DNA from: Planctomycetota bacterium
GTDB taxonomy: Bacteria; Planctomycetota; Phycisphaerae; Sedimentisphaerales; SM23-30
Assembly: GCA_029573975.1 (NCBI GenBank)
Contig: JAKQBU010000559.1
Span: 1 to 12,583 of the forward strand
Direction of reading: 5' to 3'
DNA: 12,583 nt
Shown here: piece by piece, positions 6,430 through 12,583 of the stretch
Numbering within the stretch: the first letter of the stretch is position 1
How the letters are laid out: the number at the start of each line of letters is the position of its first letter
The notes under the pieces: model-generated
What the model was told of the DNA's origin: nothing
The model's input: only the letters and a program-made list of their open reading frames with translations
Databases searched by the model: none
Program-made: the position numbers and the translations under genes

Positions 6430-7968
6430 TCAGGGGGCAAAACACCGGGAATTGTCCGGATCATTGCAGGCCAGCCAGTTTTGGGCAAATACCACCAGGT
6501 CTTCAATATCCGTCCGGCAGTCCTCGTTCAGGTCGCCCGCCATCTCTTCAAAACAGCCCAGCGAATCCTCGCTGTTGTGGCTGACCTCGTCGATATAAAT
6601 AACCGCATTCGTATCCGGCCCGAAGAACTGGATGGAATCCAGCGTAAAATCGGGGGTATCAATAATTCCATCCCCGTTATGCCAGGCGGTCCAGTGGTCG
6701 TCGTTTTCCAGGTTCCATTGATACAGATGCCATTTGCCATCCGCCGGCATCGCCTGCCGAACGCCCAGGTCGGCGGTGACATTGCTGGTATTGTCAATGG
6801 CCAGAGCCGCTTCCACACCGGCGGCGGAGGTTTTGGCCCAAAAGCCGACCCAGCCGGTGGTCGGGCGGATGGTATTGCCGGAACGGGAGGCTGTGGCACT
6901 CAGATGGCGGACCAGCCAGCCGCCGCTTACGGCCGGGTCATCAACAACGGTCAGTTGCTGCGACCAGGCGCCCGCTGCGTGTTCCGTGCTGACCGGTTCG
7001 GCGGTGGAAGCCGCCTCGTCGATCCCGGTGGTGCTGCCGGAATAGCCCAGGGTCTGGTAGAACGGCCCTTCCAGGCCGTCTTCAAAGTCGGCATAGACAT
7101 AATAAGGGGGCGGAGGCAGCGGGGCCGCATAGATCCCCAGATGGTTCCCGACAGAGCGGTTTTCCGAAGGGCTGTTCAGAACGACCGCACCGCCGGCACC
7201 GTCGGAAATCCACATGTGCGTGGAACCGCCGCCATCCAGATTCAAGCCGTTGTAGGCACCAAAACGAAGCAGCCATTGTGACGTTTCTCTCAAAGTTGCC
7301 CCATCGCTATATCCCGTTTGCCGGCCGTCAATCGTTATGATAATTAAATATCGGTTATTTTGGGATATCCCTACCGCCGTACGAGGATGTACATCGGGAT
7401 TTGCAGGAGCATAAAGGGCGCCGTTTTCTAAAACGAAGGGCCAGGCTTCAATGGCGGTCCACACACCCGTCAGATTGGACCCGACGTGGGTCTGTTCGAA
7501 ACGGGCGTTGTTTTCCTGGGTGATCAGCAGGGATCTGCCGCCATTGGCATAGCTTTCCAGGGCCGAGACGATTTGCCCTTCACTGACACAAAGCCCCTGC
7601 AAATCCGCCTGCCAGTTTATATCAGAGTTGGTGATGTAAAAATGGGCATTAATACCAACCTGGACGCCATACGAGGTGACAAATTGACTGCCGGTCTGGC
7701 GGGTGGTATCCCCCAGCAGATCGCCGTTGGAATGAGTGGCGATGAAGGAAATATCCGGATCGGTCAAATCCACCCGCAGGGCATTGACTTTCTGCAAGCG
7801 CACTTCCGCTTCGTCCGCCGATCCCTGGGCATGCTCGATTCCTTTAAAAATGGGTTCCCACGCCCCGATGGTAATCTTCCCCTGAGCGGGGAGTACAACG
7901 GAAAAAAAGACGATCAGCGAACCCGCCAGAGAAACAATCCAATTCTGCAGCCTGCTCTTTGTTGTCAC
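6430..7968 (-). CDS. Secreted phosphodiester glycosidase (NAGPA/DUF2233) with dockerin-type end
   Basis: From a GTG at 7966-7968 the protein has 512 residues; AAGGAT six bases upstream and an immediate signal peptide (about 1-30, ending LPAQG) support this over the longer frame from TTG at 8043. Residues about 60-282 are a phosphodiester glycosidase domain related to human NAGPA, which removes GlcNAc from phosphodiester-linked sugars. Motifs are INAHFY (106-111), HPRTAVGI (194-201), DGRQTGYSDGATLRE (214-228), FGAYNGLNLDGGGSTHM (236-252) and NSPSENRSVGNHLGIYA (265-281). A Pro-rich linker (284-288) leads to a beta-rich region (about 290-466) that resembles a jelly-roll carbohydrate-binding domain. 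A dockerin-type calcium loop begins at D479 with D479, N481, D483, D487 and D490, then VVFAQNWLAC and a Cys-bearing tail. It is expected outside the cytoplasm. The substrate, perhaps a cell-wall or exopolymer phosphodiester, is not determinable. It is convergent with the GntR-type gene and has its own consensus promoter. Confidence 0.9.
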   Translation of the reverse strand: MTTKSRLQNWIVSLAGSLIVFFSVVLPAQGKITIGAWEPIFKGIEHAQGSADEAEVRLQKVNALRVDLTDPDISFIATHSNGDLLGDTTRQTGSQFVTSYGVQVGINAHFYITNSDINWQADLQGLCVSEGQIVSALESYANGGRSLLITQENNARFEQTHVGSNLTGVWTAIEAWPFVLENGALYAPANPDVHPRTAVGISQNNRYLIIITIDGRQTGYSDGATLRETSQWLLRFGAYNGLNLDGGGSTHMWISDGAGGAVVLNSPSENRSVGNHLGIYAAPLPPPPYYVYADFEDGLEGPFYQTLGYSGSTTGIDEAASTAEPVSTEHAAGAWSQQLTVVDDPAVSGGWLVRHLSATASRSGNTIRPTTGWVGFWAKTSAAGVEAALAIDNTSNVTADLGVRQAMPADGKWHLYQWNLENDDHWTAWHNGDGIIDTPDFTLDSIQFFGPDTNAVIYIDEVSHNSEDSLGCFEEMAGDLNEDCRTDIEDLVVFAQNWLACNDPDNSRCFAP

Positions 7969-8061
7969 CGGCAAATCCTTCTGGTTTCCACAACGGGAAT
8001 CCCAAATTGCGGTAAATAACCACTTTAGGAATGATCTTAGCAAACACCATACAATCTATAT

Positions 8062-8090
8062 ATTATAATTTTTGAGTGCCGGTTTGTCAA
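8062..8090 (-). promoter_or_regulatory. Consensus sigma-70 promoter for the phosphodiester glycosidase gene
   Basis: On the minus strand there is a perfect TTGACA (8085-8090), a 17-base spacer and a perfect TATAAT (8062-8067). Transcription would begin near 8055, giving an approximately 87-base leader before the GTG at 7968. Confidence 0.8.
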
Positions 8091-8273
8091 GACCGACCTC
8101 CAAAGACGATGGCGATATCACACAGCAGGGGGCTGGTACTTTCTGGGGACTAATTTCATAAGTATATAAATAATACCGCGTTAGCGTTTGGAAAGAAAAT
8201 GCCTCTTTTTCTTTCCAAAGGATGTCTGACTTCCATTTGACGTGGGATTTTCCCTATCTTACCAGATGCGGCG
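8091..8273. other. Region between the two divergent promoters
   Basis: No gene is supported here. Apart from the 13-bp inverted repeat at 8187-8219, which is listed separately, I see no further structure. Confidence 0.5.
8187..8219. repeat. Perfect 13-bp inverted repeat between divergent promoters
   Basis: TTTGGAAAGAAAA (8187-8199) and TTTTCTTTCCAAA (8207-8219) are exact reverse complements around a 7-base spacer. It lies about 97 bases upstream of the leftward -35 and 55 bases upstream of the rightward -35, and outside both predicted transcripts. A protein-binding operator is therefore more likely than an RNA hairpin or terminator. Confidence 0.75.
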
Positions 8274-8301
8274 TTGACACAGGGGGGAAAACTCATATAA
8301 T
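8274..8301 (+). promoter_or_regulatory. Consensus sigma-70 promoter for the cyclophilin (and probably tolC-like) operon
   Basis: A perfect TTGACA (8274-8279), a 16-base spacer and a perfect TATAAT (8296-8301). Transcription would begin near 8308, giving a leader of about 130 bases before the ATG at 8440. Confidence 0.8.
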
Positions 8302-8324
8302 GGCTAAACGTTTTAACCAACAAA

Positions 8325-8415
8325 GACGGAACCGTCAAAAATCGATATGGACATCGAAATACGGCTCTGGCTCCCCAATAACAAGGGGTCGAAGAGTTTT
8401 TGACGCTGGCGTCAA
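8325..8415 (+). promoter_or_regulatory. Hairpin-rich 5' leader of the cyclophilin gene
   Basis: Four consecutive potential hairpins can be read: GACG/CGTC (8325-8336); TCGAT (8342-8346) with ATCGA (8353-8357); CCCC (8373-8376) with GGGG (8385-8388); and TTGACGC (8400-8406) with GCGTCAA (8409-8415), the last extendable by T/A pairs through a one-base bulge. It does not match any riboswitch class I can recognise by eye, and no T run follows the last stem. It could be a structured regulatory leader or only local folding. Confidence 0.35.
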
Positions 8416-8439
8416 CAAAAGCCTGACCGGAGTTTATTC

Positions 8440-9915
8440 ATGAAAAACAGGTTTTTCGTTTACTGGATTTTGCTGCTGCTGACCGCCGTACCGGCTGTTT
8501 GTCCGGCGGCCAATTCCCTGGTTCAACTGGAAACCAGTTACGGAATCATCACCATCGAATTATATGACACCAAGGCCCCGGTCACCGTTGCCAATTTTCT
8601 GGAGTATGTCAACAGCGGCTTTTATGACGATTTGATCTTCCACCGGGTGGTAAAGGACTTTGTCATTCAGGCCGGGGCCTATGATGCCGACCTGAACGAT
8701 CCGAACCTCGGCAGCGGGGACCCGAATTATTTCCAGGACCCCAACTGGACGCTGGACCCCTATTTTTACCATGCGCCGGGTGAATCGATTATCAACGAAA
8801 GCACCAACGGGCTGAAAAATGTACGCGGCACCCTTGCTATGGCCCGGAAAACGGACCCCAATTCCGCCAATTCCCAGTTTTTTATCAATCTGAAGGCCAA
8901 TACCACCCTGGATCGCGCCACGGCAACGGACAACGTGGGCTACTGCGTCTTCGGCGAGGTCATCAGCGGGATGGAGGTGGTGGATACCATCGCCGCCGTT
9001 ACTACCAAAACCATAAAAAATGCCTCGGATACCTATAAACTCGAAAATGTCCCGGTCACCCCGGTGCTCATCGAGCAGGCGACGGAATACAATCCGATTA
9101 CCATTACCAAGGCAACGGTCAAAGCCGCCAAAAGCCGAATTCCCCCTTCGGACTCCTTTCTGGTCCGGGGAACGATGGACGCCGACCCGAACGAATTGCT
9201 CACCCCCACCAACATTACGATCCGGCTGGTGCTTCCCGACGGCTCGGTATTGCTGGAAAAAACCATTGAAAATGCGGTCCTCCCAGCAGGGAAAACCCGC
9301 TATAAATATACCGGTTCGGAGCCAGGAATCAAACGGCTGGAACTGAACCTGGCCAAACAGTCCTTCGAAGTTCTGCTGAAAGATGTCAATTTAGGCGGCC
9401 TGAAAGAATCGGTCATTTGGGAAATGCAGATCGGCGATTATTTCGGGCTGGGCGCCGCGGATGAAGACATTATAAACGGCCGCAAGGCGATTCCCATCCG
9501 CCTGGCCCAGGGGTATATCGATTCCCTGCAGGTGAAAACCTACCGGTTCGTTTCCAATTTGAAGGCCGCTTCGACCGAACGGTATTCGCTAACCATCAGC
9601 GGCTCGCTGGCCACGGAAGTGAACGGTTTGGATCTGACCGGAAAGGAAGTCACCGTCAAATGGGGCACGAAATCCTTTACCATCCCCTCCGGCACCACGG
9701 GTTTGCAGAAAAAAGGAACCCGGTCGGTATATATCTACCAGCGGAACACGATCACCTCCGGACTGACCAAAGCTGTCTTCGATCTGGACAACCTGAGCTA
9801 TGCAATCTATCTCAAGCGGACCAGCCTGAGCGCCCCGACCCAGGATTTCTACCTCAAATTTGAAACCGCCGCCGGGTCGTATTTTGAGGAAACGGTCAGC
9901 GTGCCCGCTCCGTAG
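8440..9915 (+). CDS. Exported cyclophilin-type peptidyl-prolyl isomerase with duplicated C-terminal domain
   Basis: A foldase that catalyses cis-trans isomerisation of proline peptide bonds, acting outside the cytoplasm. Residues 1-24 are a signal peptide (MKNRFFVYWILLLLTAVPAV then CPAA). The cyclophilin domain spans about 28-188: APVTVANFLEYV (46-57), FHRVVKDFVIQAG (67-79, active-site Arg69, Phe74 and Gln77), LAMARKTDPNSANSQFFINL (132-151) and VFGEVISGMEVVD (170-182). A loop of about 40 residues (80-120) is longer than in small bacterial cyclophilins. Residues about 221-340 and 362-483 look like two diverged copies of a beta-rich domain: each has a VRGT/ISGS strand, an LPAG/IPSG turn, then YKY/YIY, LELNL/VFDLD and a GDYF/GSYF end. 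These are not a cyclophilin feature. GGAG seven bases before the ATG supports the start. The tolC-like gene follows after 116 bases without an obvious promoter, so they are probably co-transcribed. Confidence 0.93.
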   Translation: MKNRFFVYWILLLLTAVPAVCPAANSLVQLETSYGIITIELYDTKAPVTVANFLEYVNSGFYDDLIFHRVVKDFVIQAGAYDADLNDPNLGSGDPNYFQDPNWTLDPYFYHAPGESIINESTNGLKNVRGTLAMARKTDPNSANSQFFINLKANTTLDRATATDNVGYCVFGEVISGMEVVDTIAAVTTKTIKNASDTYKLENVPVTPVLIEQATEYNPITITKATVKAAKSRIPPSDSFLVRGTMDADPNELLTPTNITIRLVLPDGSVLLEKTIENAVLPAGKTRYKYTGSEPGIKRLELNLAKQSFEVLLKDVNLGGLKESVIWEMQIGDYFGLGAADEDIINGRKAIPIRLAQGYIDSLQVKTYRFVSNLKAASTERYSLTISGSLATEVNGLDLTGKEVTVKWGTKSFTIPSGTTGLQKKGTRSVYIYQRNTITSGLTKAVFDLDNLSYAIYLKRTSLSAPTQDFYLKFETAAGSYFEETVSVPAP

Positions 9916-9926
9916 AAACGGTTCCG

Positions 9927-9964
9927 CGGAGGCCCAAACTTCACCGGGCGCCGCCGGACCTCCG
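9927..9964 (+). other. GC-rich hairpin between the cyclophilin and tolC-like genes
   Basis: CGGAGG (9927-9932) can pair with CCTCCG (9959-9964), and GGCCC/GGGCG-type pairs inside could extend it. No T run follows, so it is not a Rho-independent terminator. It may modulate the ratio of the two genes on a shared mRNA, or merely reflect base composition. Confidence 0.3.
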
Positions 9965-10031
9965 GGTGGAGATACGCAAAAGAAGTGAATTGGATTTTTA
10001 TCTCGTAAAAGCGAAAGGAATACAACGCTGT

Positions 10032-11714
10032 ATGCTGAAACCTGTCATTGACCGGACCCTGCCCCGTTTGCTTCTGGCCGGGATGCTGATGAGCCTGGCA
10101 GGGGGCGGGCCGGCTCGAACGTGGGGAGCTGAAACCTGGGACGACCCCTTTGCCCAGGCCGATGTGATCCGTAAATACTGGCAGCAGCCGCAGCGGCTGT
10201 TCGCCGAAGACTCCCGCCGCGAGGTCCAACTCACCCTGGAGGACTGCATCCAGCGGGCGATGGCGAACAATCTGGAAGTAAAAATCATCCGCCATGATCC
10301 GGCCATCAGTCTCAGCGATGTGGTCCAGGCGGAAGCGGCCTTTGATGCCGTGCTTTTCGGTTCCAGCCAGTTCGACATCGGCGACAAAACCAACATGGAT
10401 TCCGGCGCCACCACGGTAAAGACCATCACCACTCCTTCCGGCGTTACCAACATCACCGAACCCACCACGCCCTTTTTCCAGAGCCGGGATTATAATTATT
10501 CGCTGGGCCTGCGCAAGCGTCTGCCCACCGGGGCCACCGTCGAAATGGCCGAGCTTTTGCGGCGGTACCGCTCCAGCGAGTCCGGCCTGTATTACAACCC
10601 CTATTATGAATACACCCTGGAAATGACCCTGCGCCAGCCGTTGCTGCGCGATTTCGGCATAGACGTCAACCGGGCCTCCATCAACGCCGCCCGCAACAGC
10701 TACCAAATCAGCCGGCAGCAGTTTCAAATCAAGATGATCCAGACGGCCGCGGAGGTGGAAAGCAATTTCTGGCGGCTGGCCTTCTACCGCCAGCAGGTGA
10801 AAGTCTATCAAAACCTGCTCCAGAACGCCGAAGACGCCTACAAAAAGCTGGAGGCCCGCAAGACCCTGGACGCCACCAGCGGCATCATCGCCCGGAACCT
10901 CTCCCTCATCGAACAGGCCAGGGCCAATGTGATCAATGCCCGGAATTCCGTCCTGCAGAGCCAGGACCAGCTCCTGAACAGCCTGAACGACCCGAATCTG
11001 CCCATCGCCGGCAAATGGGAAATCATTCCCCAGGACCTGCCCTCCCTCCAGAGCCACACCATCGATCCATCCGAAGCCCTGCAGATCGCCCTGCGGACCC
11101 GGGCGGAGGTTCTGGCCCAGAAATTTCAGATCGACACCGCGGGGATCGCCGTCGATGTCGCCAAAAACCAGTTGCTGCCCCGCCTGGACCTGGTGGGCCA
11201 GCAGGATATTTCCGGCGGGGAACGCGGCTACGGCTCCGCCTGGGACCAGCAGTGGCAGAACGACACGGTCAGCTACCGGGTCGGCCTGAGTTTTGAGCTG
11301 CCGCTGGGAAACCGGGAAGCCCGCGCCGCCCTGACCAAATCCCGCCATAAGGAAAAACAGGAAGAACTGCGGCTGGAAAGCTACCAGGAACAGATTGCGG
11401 CCGATGTCAGCATTTCCTTAAACTCCCTGAACTATACCTATGACAAAATCCATGCCGCCCTCCGAGCCGCCCAGGCGGAAGCGGCCGTGGTCAACGAATA
11501 TCTGGTCCGGGAGGATGCCGAAGCGACCATCACCGCCGATTTTCTGGACCGCAAACTCAACGCCATCGAGCGGCTGGCCGTCCGCGAAGTCACCGCCATC
11601 CAGACCGTCACCGAATACAACGTCGCTATCATCGACGCCTACCGCGCCATGGGAACCCTCCTCCAATACGACAACATCAAGATCGCCGAACTGCCGGCGG
11701 AAGAAGCCCCTTAA
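10032..11714 (+). CDS. TolC-family outer-membrane efflux protein
   Basis: From the ATG at 10032 the protein has 560 residues; the frame is open back to a GTG at 9966, but the ATG is followed at once by a signal peptide (about 1-33, LLLAGMLMSLAGGG then ARTWGA) and has AAGGAA 11 bases upstream. TolC proteins form trimeric beta-barrel and alpha-helical channels that pair with inner-membrane pumps for export. Two outer-membrane-efflux repeats are visible: the first from LTLEDCIQRAMANNLEVKII (68-86) through QPLLRDFG (202-209) and long helices at about 214-315; the second from SEALQIALRTRAEVL (347-361) through LLPRLDLVGQQ (381-391), the strand YRVGLSFELPLGNREARA (415-432) and helices to about 545. 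Such proteins fit a diderm cell. No membrane-fusion or pump gene is in the window. The TAA stop overlaps the left end of the palindromic element at 11711. Confidence 0.92.
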   Translation: MLKPVIDRTLPRLLLAGMLMSLAGGGPARTWGAETWDDPFAQADVIRKYWQQPQRLFAEDSRREVQLTLEDCIQRAMANNLEVKIIRHDPAISLSDVVQAEAAFDAVLFGSSQFDIGDKTNMDSGATTVKTITTPSGVTNITEPTTPFFQSRDYNYSLGLRKRLPTGATVEMAELLRRYRSSESGLYYNPYYEYTLEMTLRQPLLRDFGIDVNRASINAARNSYQISRQQFQIKMIQTAAEVESNFWRLAFYRQQVKVYQNLLQNAEDAYKKLEARKTLDATSGIIARNLSLIEQARANVINARNSVLQSQDQLLNSLNDPNLPIAGKWEIIPQDLPSLQSHTIDPSEALQIALRTRAEVLAQKFQIDTAGIAVDVAKNQLLPRLDLVGQQDISGGERGYGSAWDQQWQNDTVSYRVGLSFELPLGNREARAALTKSRHKEKQEELRLESYQEQIAADVSISLNSLNYTYDKIHAALRAAQAEAAVVNEYLVREDAEATITADFLDRKLNAIERLAVREVTAIQTVTEYNVAIIDAYRAMGTLLQYDNIKIAELPAEEAP

Positions 11715-11965
11715 CCCGCATATTTCACGGGATTTTGACACATATAATACTAACTCCATTGTTTAGTATGTCTTATGTGATATTTTTCATTTCACAAACA
11801 TCGACAGTTTGTTTTCAGCGCGAATTTTTGGCTGCCTTCGAGGCCGCAGGAGCTATCTTCCGCAGGCATATAAGTATATATGTTGAGGACAGATAGCGAC
11901 GAGAACGAAGAAGGCGGGCAAAAAGACCGCTGAAAATCGAAAGCCTGTGAAATATGCGGGTTAAT
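11711..11965. mobile_element. MITE-like palindromic element with 18-bp terminal inverted repeats
   Basis: TTAACCCGCATATTTCAC (11711-11728) is exactly reverse-complementary to 11947-11964. Further inward, nested pairings occur: TTTTCAGCG (11812-11820) with 11928-11936; 11825-11839 with 11910-11924 (one mismatch and one G-T pair); GCTATCT (11852-11858) with 11891-11897; and CATATA (11867-11872) with TATATG (11877-11882) as the apex. The left arm has about 73 extra bases that form their own hairpin (11747-11753 with 11763-11769, and 11739-11744 with 11774-11779). GCCCC flanks both ends (11706-11710 and 11966-11970), as a 5-bp target duplication would. No protein is encoded. It could be a non-autonomous transposable element, and it also sits where a bidirectional terminator between the convergent tolC-like and ROK genes would be. 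The structure is seen directly; its mobile origin is inferred. Confidence 0.6.
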
Positions 11966-12009
11966 GCCCCTTCGTTTCGGCCGCATCGTTTTCACCGCAT
12001 AGGGCTTTT

Positions 12010-12583
12010 TCACGTCCCGATCGGGCGCAGGCGGTTCTGCCGGGCTTCATGCATGGCGATACCGGCGGCACCGATGAATCCGGCGTCGGAACCGAGCTTG
12101 GCCAGGCAGATTTCCATGGTCTCCTCCTTCAGGAACCAGAGCATCCCCTGATAAAATTTCCGCACCCGCTCCGCCAGCATCTCCCCGGCCTTCACCATCC
12201 CCCCCATCAGAATCACCCGCTGCGGCTCGATACTATGCAGCATAATGATACACGCCTGGGCCAGCGCCTCGGCGGTCCCGTCCACGATTTCATTCGCCAG
12301 CGGATCCCCGGCCTTGGCATGGTCGAAAACATCCTTGCAGGACACACTGCCCTGCTCCTGAAAAACCGCCTGCAGCGACGACTCCCGTCCCTCTTTCAAG
12401 GCATCCTGCGCCCGCGCCGCCGTATGCGTCGCCGAGGCAATCGTCTCCAGGCACCCCCGCTGCCCGCAGGTGCACTGCCGGCCGCCCAGCTTAATGATCA
12501 TATGCCCCAACTCCGGATGATTGCCCCCCCCGGCCCGGAACACCTCCCCGCCGTAAATCACGCCGCCCCCGATCCCCGTCCCC
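12010..12583 (-). CDS. ROK-family sugar kinase, C-terminal part (N-terminus beyond window)
   Basis: The frame enters from the right edge and ends at 12010, giving 190 residues. ROK kinases phosphorylate glucose, N-acetylglucosamine, N-acetylmannosamine, fructose or similar sugars with ATP; some ROK members are repressors with an N-terminal DNA-binding domain. Visible signatures are GTGIGGGVIYGGEV at the edge (phosphate-binding), NHPELGH (the ExGH motif) and CTCGQRGCLE (the C-x-CGxxGC-x-E zinc site), followed by the VILMGGMV glycine-rich strand and a C-terminal GFIGAAGIAMHEA. Glucokinase is plausible, but substrate specificity and the kinase-versus-repressor question depend on the missing N-terminus. 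It is convergent with the tolC-like gene and separated from it by the palindromic element. Confidence 0.92.
   Translation of the reverse strand, partial: GTGIGGGVIYGGEVFRAGGGNHPELGHMIIKLGGRQCTCGQRGCLETIASATHTAARAQDALKEGRESSLQAVFQEQGSVSCKDVFDHAKAGDPLANEIVDGTAEALAQACIIMLHSIEPQRVILMGGMVKAGEMLAERVRKFYQGMLWFLKEETMEICLAKLGSDAGFIGAAGIAMHEARQNRLRPIGT

Noticed and set aside
6481..7281. A 266-codon plus-strand frame opposite the phosphodiester glycosidase
   Set aside because: A composition shadow of the real minus-strand gene; no motif and no ribosome-binding site.
8041..8043. Upstream TTG start for the phosphodiester glycosidase, adding 25 residues
   Set aside because: It has no good ribosome-binding site and places the signal peptide internally; the GTG at 7968 has AAGGAT at ideal spacing followed at once by a signal peptide.
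9966..9968. Upstream GTG start for the tolC-like gene, adding 22 residues
   Set aside because: It would put a polar, charged stretch before the signal peptide; the ATG at 10032 gives a normal exported N-terminus.
9849..11348. A 499-codon open frame antisense to the tolC-like gene
   Set aside because: It is Gly/Gln/Asp/Val-rich without any domain signature, and lies wholly opposite a gene with clear TolC motifs. Long antisense frames are expected in GC-rich DNA.
11735..11748. TTGACA and TATAAT inside the palindromic element
   Set aside because: The two boxes are only two bases apart, and neither has a partner box at 16-18 bases, so they do not form a promoter.
11792..12013. A 73-codon minus-strand frame across the palindromic element
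   Set aside because: It is a translation of inverted-repeat DNA and antisense tolC/ROK flank, with no ribosome-binding site or motif.

Overview
The window looks like chromosomal DNA from a Planctomycetota bacterium, most likely class Phycisphaerae. This is an inference from gene content: two secreted proteins end in a dockerin-like EF-hand followed by a W-L motif (AEHWL and AQNWLAC), a GntR regulator is fused to a sugar-binding-protein domain, and the genes are GC-rich and separated by AT-rich gaps with good sigma-70-type promoters. No rRNA, tRNA, CRISPR array or transposase gene was seen.

Layout, left to right. (1) The start of a minus-strand exported protein runs off the left edge (1-70). 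It is divergent from a complete ribD (177-1283, riboflavin synthesis), and the two promoters are interleaved at 118-152. (2) A secreted dockerin-type protein of unknown function (1491-2831) has its own promoter. (3) A minus-strand, AT-richer GT39/ArnT-like membrane glycosyltransferase (2731-4251) lies convergent to it. Its last 33 codons are antisense to the dockerin repeat. Upstream of it on the same strand is a small FmdB-type zinc-ribbon gene (4378-4617). (4) A GntR-type regulator with a solute-binding-protein sensor domain (5013-6368) has a promoter overlapped by a direct repeat that may be its own operator. (5) A convergent secreted phosphodiester glycosidase (NAGPA/DUF2233) carries a jelly-roll-like region and a dockerin-like end (6430-7968, minus). 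(6) The intergenic region 7969-8439 has consensus promoters facing both ways, a perfect 13-bp inverted repeat between them and a hairpin-rich leader. (7) An exported cyclophilin with a duplicated beta-rich extension (8440-9915) is followed by a TolC-family outer-membrane efflux protein (10032-11714), probably in one operon. (8) A 255-bp palindromic, MITE-like element (11711-11965) begins inside the tolC-like gene's stop codon. (9) The C-terminal half of a ROK-family sugar kinase (12010-12583, minus) runs off the right edge.

Functionally this is mostly an envelope and secretion region: two dockerin-type secreted proteins, an envelope glycosyltransferase, a periplasmic foldase and an outer-membrane channel. 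The phosphodiester glycosidase, the sugar-sensing GntR protein and the ROK kinase hint at carbohydrate use, but no transporter or complete catabolic operon is present. The least explained features are the palindromic element, the cyclophilin extension with its leader, and the fusion regulator with its putative operator.
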